From: Bacillus sp. AFS015802
GTDB taxonomy: Bacteria > Bacillota > Bacilli > Bacillales > Bacillaceae_B
Direction: 5' to 3'
DNA length: 64,000 bases
Assembly (NCBI RefSeq): GCF_002561455.1
Contig: NZ_NTUP01000013.1
Span: 124,001-188,000 of the forward strand
Under the pieces are notes generated by a model. That model searched no databases, had not been told where the DNA came from, and saw only the letters and a list, made by a program, of their open reading frames with translations. This document shows positions 57,313 through 64,000 of the stretch, piece by piece (within the stretch, counting starts at the first letter, position 1; the number at the start of each line of letters is the position of its first letter). The position numbers were made by a program, and so were the translations under genes.

Positions 57313-58179
57313 TTACATAAATTCTTTCACTAATTCATCGAATTTGCTTTCATCCAGTTTTAAATCATGAGTGCTTAGGGGCTCTTCGGAATAGCCTGCG
57401 ACAAGATCCTGATAAGATGGCTGTTCTTTATTTTGATAAATCAAACCTGTCACAAGGCCATCTTTCTCCATGAGTGTATTCATCGCTTGTCCTCGGTTAG
57501 AAGGATCATACCCTTCTACATCCGCAAGTTTTGTCAGATTCTCCTTGAACCAGTCGTACGTATTGATCTTATTGTAAGTGACGCAAGGACTGAATACGTT
57601 AATCAAGGAAAAACCTTTATGATTCAGCCCGGCTTCAATTAATGCTGTCAGCTCTTTCAAGTCAGACGAGAAGCTTTGGGCAACAAAGGTTGCTCCTGCA
57701 GTGAGTGCCATCTCCATTGGTGCAAGGGCCGGCTCGATCGATCCCTGGGGAGTAGACTTCGTTTTGAACCCGGAGGATGAACGTGGGGACGTTTGTCCTT
57801 TTGTTAATCCGTAAATCTGATTGTCCATGACGATGTATGTCACATCGACATTCCGACGGATCGCATGGATCGTATGTCCGAGTCCGATGGCAAATCCATC
57901 ACCATCCCCTCCTGAAGCGATGACCGTCAAATCTTTGTTTGCCATCTTTAATCCTTGGGCAATCGGAAGGGACCGTCCATGGATTCCGTGGAAACCGTAA
58001 GAATTGATGTATCCGGATATACGTCCTGAACATCCGATCCCTGAAACGACCGCTAACTGTTCCGGATCCAGACCCACGTTGGCAGATGCCCGTTGAATCG
58101 CTGCTTGTACCGAGAAGTCTCCACACCCAGGACACCAGTTTGGTTTAACATTATTTCTGAAGTCTTTGAAGGTAGCCAT
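57313..58179 (-). CDS. korB: 2-oxoacid:ferredoxin oxidoreductase, beta subunit
   Basis: The 288-residue subunit binds thiamine diphosphate through IASGGDGDGFAIGLGHTIHAIRRNVDVTYIVMDNQIYGLTKGQ (the GDGD/N motif, about residues 87-130), and the N-terminal PNWCPGCGDFSVQAAI and GIGCSGR supply the cysteines for a [4Fe-4S] cluster. With KorA it joins 2-oxoglutarate (or another 2-oxoacid), CoA and oxidised ferredoxin to acyl-CoA. It is 3 bases downstream of korA and therefore translationally linked. Confidence 0.94.
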   Translation of the reverse strand: MATFKDFRNNVKPNWCPGCGDFSVQAAIQRASANVGLDPEQLAVVSGIGCSGRISGYINSYGFHGIHGRSLPIAQGLKMANKDLTVIASGGDGDGFAIGLGHTIHAIRRNVDVTYIVMDNQIYGLTKGQTSPRSSSGFKTKSTPQGSIEPALAPMEMALTAGATFVAQSFSSDLKELTALIEAGLNHKGFSLINVFSPCVTYNKINTYDWFKENLTKLADVEGYDPSNRGQAMNTLMEKDGLVTGLIYQNKEQPSYQDLVAGYSEEPLSTHDLKLDESKFDELVKEFM

Positions 58180-58182
58180 GGA

Positions 58183-59925
58183 TCAATTCAACTCCTTACA
58201 TCTTGAATGGATTTCATTCGGCAAGTATGGTGTACCATCATACTTTGTCACTTTAACGATTTTATTCCCATAACCTACATTCATTTTGATAATGTTGGCT
58301 AATTGACCGGTAGCATTATTCTCGATCACGACCACTTTCTTCGCAGATTGCATTAACGGTTCCAATTCAGCTGCCGGGAAGGGATGGATCAAACGGACAT
58401 GGGCATGGTTCACCTTTAATCCATCAGATTCCAAGCGACCCATCGCTTCTTCAATCACTCCTCGTGTTGAGTTGAATCCGACTAATAATAAGTCAGCCTC
58501 TTCATGAGGTGCATGGGTGTGAATCGGATTCTGAAATTTGATTTTCTCAAGTTTACGCATACGTTTATCCATCTGTGCTTGTCTATTCACAGGAGACTCA
58601 GATGGCTTTCCTGTTTCATCATGCTCAACTCCTGTTACATGATGAATACCATTTATCATCCCTGGGATGACGCGGGGCGATACCCCATCTTCTGTCACTT
58701 CGTAACGCTTATAATATTTCTTAGGCTCCAATTCTTCCAGTTCCGATTCATTTGCTGCAAGCTTTCCTCTGCGTATCTCCACTTTACTGTAATCAAGGGG
58801 CTCCACGGTTTGTTTCCCTAATGAAAGTTGAAGGTCGGAAAGTATGATGACCGGGCATTGATATTCTTCCGCCAGGTTGAAGGCTTCAACGGTATCATAG
58901 AAGGCTTCCTGAACGGTGCTTGGAGCCAGGACAATCTTAGGGATCTCACCATGTGTACCGTAAATCATCGCCATCAGGTCGGACTGTTCCTGTTTTGTCG
59001 GCAGACCCGTCGATGGCCCCCCGCGCTGCGTATCCACGACTACAAGGGGCTGTTCAGTCATTCCGGATAGTCCTATCGCTTCCATCATCAGTGACAAGCC
59101 TGGTCCGGCTGAAGCAGTGAACGAACGGATCCCTCCGTAGTTGGCTCCGATTGCCATCGTGGCCGCTGCTATCTCATCCTCGGTTTGAATGACGGTCCCA
59201 CCAACCATTGGCAGTTTCTTAATGAGGTACTCCATGATTTCAGATGCCGGTGTGATCGGGTATGCCGCCATCAACCGAACACCGCCCGAGAGTGCACCAA
59301 GGGCAATGGCGTCATTACCGATCATGAACATGCGTTTGTTCCCGTCTGCTTCTTTCAGCTGCAGGGAACCGACTTTGTCTCCGAGTTCTGCCTTCATCGC
59401 CCCGAATCCCTGCTTAATGGCTTCCATGTTTTTCTCTACGACCGTATCACCTTTGCGACCGAAAATCTCTTCTACTACTTCCTTGAATACATCCGGATCG
59501 AGATTAAGAACGGCACAGGTCGCACCTACTGCCACCATGTTCTTCATGAGGGAAGTTCCCAGTTCCGTCGCTAATTGAGTGAAAGGAACGATATAAAGGG
59601 AAGCATCAGTATCCTCAGGCTTTACAGGCTTGAACTTCTCATCGGCTATGATCACACCATCGCTATGTAATTCCTTATAGTTCACATCAATCGTTTCCTG
59701 GTCAAAAGCGACCAGAATATCCAAATCGTCCGCAATCGCGCGTACTTGCGTAGTGCTTACACGAATTTTATTGTTTGTATGTCCCCCTTTAATCCGGGAG
59801 GAGAAATGGCGGTAACCATATAAGAAATACCCCAGGCGATTAAGGGCCATGGAAAAGATTTCACCTGTACTTTCAATCCCTTCACCCTGCTGGCCGCCGA
59901 CTTTCCATGAAAGCTGTTCCTTCAT
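58183..59925 (-). CDS. korA: 2-oxoacid:ferredoxin oxidoreductase, fused gamma-alpha subunit
   Basis: The 580-residue protein begins with the gamma domain (WKVGGQQGEGIESTGEIFSMALNRLGYFLYGYRHFSSRIKGGHT) and continues as the alpha domain (RLMAAYPITPASEIMEYL, TEDEIAAATMAIGANYGGIRSFTASAGPGLSLMMEAIGLSG, DTQRGGPSTGLPTK), with the domain III swap at the C-terminus. This fused layout is usual in Bacillus. In Bacillus and relatives the gene pair lies beside miaB, but here a 15-kb island separates them. Confidence 0.94.
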   Translation of the reverse strand: MKEQLSWKVGGQQGEGIESTGEIFSMALNRLGYFLYGYRHFSSRIKGGHTNNKIRVSTTQVRAIADDLDILVAFDQETIDVNYKELHSDGVIIADEKFKPVKPEDTDASLYIVPFTQLATELGTSLMKNMVAVGATCAVLNLDPDVFKEVVEEIFGRKGDTVVEKNMEAIKQGFGAMKAELGDKVGSLQLKEADGNKRMFMIGNDAIALGALSGGVRLMAAYPITPASEIMEYLIKKLPMVGGTVIQTEDEIAAATMAIGANYGGIRSFTASAGPGLSLMMEAIGLSGMTEQPLVVVDTQRGGPSTGLPTKQEQSDLMAMIYGTHGEIPKIVLAPSTVQEAFYDTVEAFNLAEEYQCPVIILSDLQLSLGKQTVEPLDYSKVEIRRGKLAANESELEELEPKKYYKRYEVTEDGVSPRVIPGMINGIHHVTGVEHDETGKPSESPVNRQAQMDKRMRKLEKIKFQNPIHTHAPHEEADLLLVGFNSTRGVIEEAMGRLESDGLKVNHAHVRLIHPFPAAELEPLMQSAKKVVVIENNATGQLANIIKMNVGYGNKIVKVTKYDGTPYLPNEIHSRCKELN

Positions 59926-60116
59926 TTATTACACCCCTTCAATCTTTTTTTGCAACATCTATCACTGATGCACGTTATCATCATTAGGTTCAATCATCTA
60001 TTACTGTTGCATTCTTTTCATATCTTTCACTCTATCAGTTTATCACTTTTCTATATAAATCACTACTGTATTGAAGAGATTATGGGTATCTGCAAGCTCA
60101 TCTTCACACAAATAAA

Positions 60117-60141
60117 CCATTAAAGGTTTTCCCTTTAATGG
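60117..60141 (-). terminator. Terminator of the dipeptidase gene
   Basis: A perfect 10-base stem (CCATTAAAGG/CCTTTAATGG) with a 5-base loop is followed on the minus strand by TTTATTTG. Confidence 0.7.
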
Positions 60142-60154
60142 CTTGGTCCTTTGA

Positions 60155-61078
60155 TCACTGGGGAAATCTTTCGAAGAAGTTTTCAAATAGGAATCTCCTC
60201 ACTTGCTTCTCAGTATAGTAGCGCAGAAGCGTATTGATTAAGTTGTCATAGTGACTGTACGTGGAAAGTCCCTGAACGGTATCTGTTATACCGTCAAAAT
60301 CGGAGCCGAACCCGATATGGTTTTCCCCACCCAAACTGCATATATGTTCGATATGCCTGATGACATCGGATATCCCGGCTGTGCCTTTTTTATTTAAAAA
60401 AGGGGGCACAAAGGTGATTCCCATCACACTATCTTTCTTGATCATTGCTTGGATTTGATCATTTTTCAGATTTCGTGGATTGGGACAGATCGAATAGGCA
60501 TTTGAATGGGAAGCAACCGGGTGATCAGCCGCTTCAATCACTTCCCAGAATGCATTTTCACATAGATGGGAAACATCAGTCCACAGTCCTTTACTGTTCA
60601 GGAATGAGACGATCTCGCGGCCGAAGTTGGTCAATCCCCCACCTCTTGGTTCAAGGGCACCATCCGCAGCAGCATTCGCCCAGTTCCACGTCAAACCGAC
60701 GGAACGGACCCCCAGCCTGTACAGGATCTCAAGCTTCGTCAGATCCTCTTCCACTGCTTCTGCTCCTTCAAGTGTGAGCATCGCCCCTATCTCATCTTCT
60801 GAAAGGCGTTCTATATCCTTTTTGGAGGTGATGAATTTCAGCTTGGGGTTCGGATCAAGAATCTGTTGATGAAACAAGTTCACCATTTCAAGCGCTGCTT
60901 GGAAACGTTGTCCCGGCTTCAAGTACGATGGGATATAAATCGCAAACAGCTGTACCTTACTGCTGCTATGAAGAAGTTGAGGATATGTAATATGCAGACC
61001 GTTCTTTGATTGAAATGCTTTCTTACCCGGATCCAGGTACAGCTTCATCAAAACATCACAATGTGCGTCAAATATCAT
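60155..61078 (-). CDS. Membrane-dipeptidase-family (M19) zinc peptidase
   Basis: The 307-residue protein is an M19 dipeptidase: the metal ligands are in MIFDAHCDVLMKLY (His and Asp), the bridging glutamate is in LTLEGAEAVEED, and VSHLCENAFWEV and VASHSNAYSI supply further histidines; GFGSDFDGI holds the last conserved aspartate. It has no signal peptide, unlike the eukaryotic enzymes, so it should act in the cytoplasm. The ATG has AAGGAAGG upstream; a longer in-frame extension overlaps spoVS and its terminator. It is the next gene after spoVS on the same strand. Confidence 0.9.
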   Translation of the reverse strand: MIFDAHCDVLMKLYLDPGKKAFQSKNGLHITYPQLLHSSSKVQLFAIYIPSYLKPGQRFQAALEMVNLFHQQILDPNPKLKFITSKKDIERLSEDEIGAMLTLEGAEAVEEDLTKLEILYRLGVRSVGLTWNWANAAADGALEPRGGGLTNFGREIVSFLNSKGLWTDVSHLCENAFWEVIEAADHPVASHSNAYSICPNPRNLKNDQIQAMIKKDSVMGITFVPPFLNKKGTAGISDVIRHIEHICSLGGENHIGFGSDFDGITDTVQGLSTYSHYDNLINTLLRYYTEKQVRRFLFENFFERFPQ

Positions 61079-61133
61079 GAATGTCCTTCCTTTCCGTCCG
61101 TTATGAGAATATGTATGCTTTGTAATAGTATAA

Positions 61134-61171
61134 AGGCTGTCCACTAAAGAGTCCCCTTTAATGAACAGCCT
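61134..61171 (-). terminator. Terminator of spoVS
   Basis: The imperfect hairpin AGGCTGTTCATTAAAGGGG/CTCTTTAGTGGACAGCCT (mismatches in the middle) is followed on the minus strand by TTATACTA. It lies 8 bases past the spoVS stop. Confidence 0.6.
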
Positions 61172-61179
61172 ATCGTTTA

Positions 61180-61440
61180 TTATCTTGGTTCCACGATTAA
61201 CTTTATCGCCGTACGTTCTTCTCCATCGATCAAAATATCCGTAAAGGCCGGGATGCATATTAAATCTAAACCACTGGGAGCCACAAATCCCCTTGCAATG
61301 GCAACAGCTTTAACAGCTTGATTTAAAGCCCCTGCACCGATTGCTTGAATCTCAGCTCCTCCTCTCTCACGAAGAACACCGGCGAGTGCACCAGCTACAG
61401 AATTAGGATTAGATTTTGCTGAAACTTTTAATATTTCCAT
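61180..61440 (-). CDS. spoVS: Stage V sporulation protein S
   Basis: The 86-residue protein is almost unchanged across Bacillus: MEILKVSAKSNPNSVAGALAGVLRERGGAEIQAIGAGALNQAVKAVAIARGFVAPSGLDLICIPAFTDILI. It is an Alba-like dimer-forming protein needed for sporulation past stage V. It follows ymdB on the same strand, the normal order. Confidence 0.98.
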   Translation of the reverse strand: MEILKVSAKSNPNSVAGALAGVLRERGGAEIQAIGAGALNQAVKAVAIARGFVAPSGLDLICIPAFTDILIDGEERTAIKLIVEPR

Positions 61441-61576
61441 TCCTTTTCCTCCTTGTCATTTCCCCCATACCGTATGTCCGTGGTAAAGAACAAACTTGGT
61501 ATAAATGATTCCACTGATACTATATTCAGGAAATGGACAATTCATTCCGGTAACACCGAAAAAGGAAGGAAAACAT

Positions 61577-62380
61577 TTAATATTCTGCCATGAACGGATG
61601 GTCCTCGTTGATTAAGATACGCTCAATTTTTTTCGCTTTTCCCGTTTTTTGATCGATATCAATTAAACAGGCACTCAAGATTTTACGGCCTGTTTTCGGT
61701 ACTTCAAAACGCACAGGCAAGCTTGTCTGAAACCTTCTCAGCACAGAGTCCTTACTCATACCCAGTACCTCGTCATATGGTCCGGTCATCCCGACATCGC
61801 ACATAAAGGCTGTCCCATTCGGGAGAATGCGGTTGTCTGCCGTTTGTACGTGCGTATGGGTTCCAATCACCGCCGACACACGGCCATCCAGGAACCAACC
61901 AACCGCCTGCTTCTCGCTAGTTGCCTCCGCATGAAAATCAACGAAGATAATGGATGTTCTCTTCTTCGCTTCGTCAACAAGCTCATCTAATGCCTTAAAC
62001 GGATCATCCAGAGGGGGCATAAAGGTTCTTCCTTGTGCGTTGATGACCGCAACCTCTTTCCCGTACACTTCGGCAAACACCAATCCGCTTCCCGGCGTCC
62101 CTTCAGGAAAATTGGCTGGTCGTACCATTTGCTTAGAAGAATCGATGAAATTAAAGATATCTTTATTATCCCATGTGTGATTTCCCAAGGTAACCATATT
62201 GGCACCATCTTGTAAAAATTGTTTATATATTTTCTCCGTGATCCCTCTACCTGATGCCGCATTCTCGCCATTCACGATCGTAAAATCAGGTGAATGCTTC
62301 TTCTTTAGTTTAGGCAGGTATTCTGTGATCATTTCCCGGCCCATAGAACCGACAACATCTCCAACAAATAATATTTTCAT
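61577..62380 (-). CDS. ymdB: YmdB, 2',3'-cyclic-AMP phosphodiesterase
   Basis: The 267-residue calcineurin-like phosphoesterase has GDVVGSMGREM (metal site 1), NGENAASGRGIT, TLGNHTWDNKD and GTHTHVQTADNRILPNGTAFMCDVGMTG (remaining metal ligands). It is known in Bacillus subtilis to control biofilm formation and motility through its cyclic-nucleotide phosphodiesterase activity. It lies just after rny on the same strand. Confidence 0.95.
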   Translation of the reverse strand: MKILFVGDVVGSMGREMITEYLPKLKKKHSPDFTIVNGENAASGRGITEKIYKQFLQDGANMVTLGNHTWDNKDIFNFIDSSKQMVRPANFPEGTPGSGLVFAEVYGKEVAVINAQGRTFMPPLDDPFKALDELVDEAKKRTSIIFVDFHAEATSEKQAVGWFLDGRVSAVIGTHTHVQTADNRILPNGTAFMCDVGMTGPYDEVLGMSKDSVLRRFQTSLPVRFEVPKTGRKILSACLIDIDQKTGKAKKIERILINEDHPFMAEY

Positions 62381-62476
62381 GAAAATTCCCTTCTCTATAT
62401 GTATTCAGTCTTGTCGTTATTGTATCACAAATAACTTCGAGTCTATTCATCCTTTCGTGCGAGTCTTATAAACGAT

Positions 62477-62516
62477 AAAAAAAGCTGACTCGAAAAGGGA
62501 TATCCCTTTTCGAGTC
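62477..62516 (-). terminator. Terminator between rny and ymdB
   Basis: A perfect stem (GACTCGAAAAGGGA/TCCCTTTTCGAGTC) with almost no loop is followed on the minus strand by AGCTTTTTTT. Confidence 0.88.
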
Positions 62517-62522
62517 AACCTC

Positions 62523-64000
62523 TTATTTCGCGTATTCGACGGCCCTTGTTTCACGGATGACCGTTACTTTAATATGGCCTGGATAGTCCAGTTCATCTTC
62601 AATCCGCTTTCGGATATCCCTTGCCAAACGGTGGGATTCCAGATCATCAATGGCTTCAGGTCTTACCATGATACGGACTTCACGGCCCGCCTGGATCGCG
62701 AAGGATTTCTCAACGCCTTCATAAGACTCAGAGATTTCCTCAAGCTTCTCCAGTCGACGGATATAGTTCTCAAGCGTCTCACTTCTTGCTCCTGGCCTTG
62801 CAGCGGACAATGCATCAGCTGCTGCAACAAGGACCGCAATAATGGACGTTGGTTCTGTATCTCCGTGGTGTGAAGCGATACTGTTGACGACCACAGGGTG
62901 CTCTTTGTATTTTGTAGCAAGTTCCACACCAATTTCCACGTGGCTTCCTTCAACTTCATGGTCAATCGCTTTTCCGATGTCATGAAGTAATCCGGCACGT
63001 TTGGCAAGTCTTTCGTCCTCCCCAAGCTCTGCTGCGAGTAATCCTGAAAGATACGCCACTTCCATTGAGTGTTTCAGGACGTTTTGACCGTAACTTGTAC
63101 GGTATTTTAAACGTCCCAGGATCTTGATTAAATCCGGGTGAAGACCATGAACGCCAACTTCAAAGGTTGTCTGTTCACCGATTTCACGGATATATTCATC
63201 CACTTCACGTCGGGATTTATCCACCATCTCTTCAATTCGCGCAGGGTGGATACGTCCATCCTGAACTAATTTCTCTAATGCAATTCGAGCCGTTTCTCTA
63301 CGAATCGGATCAAAACCAGAAAGAATAACCGCTTCAGGAGTATCGTCAATAATCAGATCAATTCCTGTAAGTGTTTCCAGCGTACGAATGTTACGTCCTT
63401 CTCGCCCAATAATTCGACCTTTCATCTCATCATTCGGTAGATTCACAACACTAACCGTTGTTTCAGCCACATGTTCTGCAGCACAACGCTGAATAGCCAG
63501 TGAAAGGACTTCTTTCGCCTTCTTATCTGCATCTTCTTTCGCACGGGTTTCATGCTCTCTGACCATAATGGCGATATCATGGGAGAGTTCATTTTCAACG
63601 CGGTCAAGAATGATTCCTTTCGCTTCATCACGAGTCAAGCTCGAGATACGCTCAAGCTCTGTTTGCTGTGATCGTACCATCTCGTCCACTTTGCTTTCCA
63701 TCTCTTCAATATGTTGTTGTCTCTCGTTAAGAGTCCCCTCTTTTCTCTCGAGTAAGCCTTCACGCTTATCAAGCGTTTCATCTTTCCGATCGAGGTTTTC
63801 CTCTTTTTGCATCAAACGATTTTCTTGTTTTTGCAATTCATTTCTTCGTTCACGAAGGTCATTTTCCATTTCAGTGCGAAGTTTATGATTTTCATCCTTT
63901 GCTTCCAAGAGTGCTTCTTTCTTCAGAGCATCTGCCTCGCGCTTCGCATCTTCTAAAATCTGCTCCGCTGAACCTTTAGCACCAGCAATCTTTGCTTCAG
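62523..64000 (-). CDS. rny: Ribonuclease Y (5' end outside window)
   Basis: About 492 codons are in the window. They start inside the coiled coil ([35 protein letters not shown]; positions 63891 to 64000 read on the minus strand), so the membrane anchor and start codon lie beyond the right edge. Then come a long charged coiled coil, the KH domain ([38 protein letters not shown]), and the HD domain with [12 protein letters not shown] and SHHGD. RNase Y starts mRNA decay at the membrane, and YmcA from this window is part of its specificity complex. Confidence 0.96.
   Translation of the reverse strand, partial: EAKIAGAKGSAEQILEDAKREADALKKEALLEAKDENHKLRTEMENDLRERRNELQKQENRLMQKEENLDRKDETLDKREGLLERKEGTLNERQQHIEEMESKVDEMVRSQQTELERISSLTRDEAKGIILDRVENELSHDIAIMVREHETRAKEDADKKAKEVLSLAIQRCAAEHVAETTVSVVNLPNDEMKGRIIGREGRNIRTLETLTGIDLIIDDTPEAVILSGFDPIRRETARIALEKLVQDGRIHPARIEEMVDKSRREVDEYIREIGEQTTFEVGVHGLHPDLIKILGRLKYRTSYGQNVLKHSMEVAYLSGLLAAELGEDERLAKRAGLLHDIGKAIDHEVEGSHVEIGVELATKYKEHPVVVNSIASHHGDTEPTSIIAVLVAAADALSAARPGARSETLENYIRRLEKLEEISESYEGVEKSFAIQAGREVRIMVRPEAIDDLESHRLARDIRKRIEDELDYPGHIKVTVIRETRAVEYAK

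Noticed and set aside
61079-61258. Extension of the dipeptidase gene across the spoVS terminator
   Set aside because: It overlaps spoVS on the same strand and its terminator; the ATG at 61078 has a good ribosome site and begins the family motif.

Overview
The window is chromosomal DNA from a low-to-moderate GC, endospore-forming member of the Bacillaceae (Bacillus or a close relative such as Rossellomorea; the genus is an inference). The backbone order yneA/lexA - glnA-glnR - ynbB-hflX - spoVK - hfq-miaA - mutL-mutS - cotE - ymcA-miaB - korB-korA - spoVS - ymdB - rny is the familiar Bacillus arrangement. Sporulation genes (spoVK, cotE, spoVS, a CotY/CotZ-type protein) and LexA boxes of the CGAAC-N4-GTTYG type support the placement. 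Most genes lie on the minus strand. No rRNA, tRNA, CRISPR array, insertion sequence or intact prophage was seen.

Layout. 0-1 kb: divergent yneA/lexA SOS promoter region. 1.2-3.1 kb: glnRA operon with a sigma-A promoter and a GlnR/TnrA operator. 3.1-9.1 kb: ynbB-hflX, a small membrane protein, spoVK, hfq, miaA. 9.3-14.5 kb: a membrane-anchored penicillin-acylase-family Ntn hydrolase, a coupled pair (anchored FAD oxidase plus a six-helix half-MFS protein), and a DUF4385 gene. 14.5-21.9 kb: mutL-mutS, a DedA-family protein, and a divergent pair of an exported unknown protein and a VanW-domain protein. 21.9-33.8 kb: a complete reductive pyrimidine-degradation cluster (beta-ureidopropionase, preT, preA, dihydropyrimidinase, NCS1 transporter, two small unknown genes, a PucR-type regulator, a semialdehyde dehydrogenase and an aminotransferase), with a cre-like operator at its head. 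34-39.3 kb: cstA-type peptide/pyruvate transporter, topB, yeiH-type exporter. 39.4-42.2 kb: cotE, ymcA, miaB.

42.4-57.2 kb is an accessory island between miaB and korB. It has a five-gene sugar-nucleotide/glycosyltransferase operon behind a sigma-K-like promoter and two GT-A glycosyltransferases, one resembling eukaryotic polypeptide GalNAc-transferases in its motifs. It also carries four paralogous spore-surface-type proteins, one on a long acidic tail, and a CotY/CotZ-type coat protein. A ParM-like actin with a small partner sits in the middle. I read it as a mother-cell locus that builds and glycosylates an outer spore layer; the actin pair is unexplained and is the most unusual element.

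57.3-64 kb: korB-korA (2-oxoacid:ferredoxin oxidoreductase), an M19 dipeptidase, spoVS, ymdB and the 3'-terminal part of rny (RNase Y).
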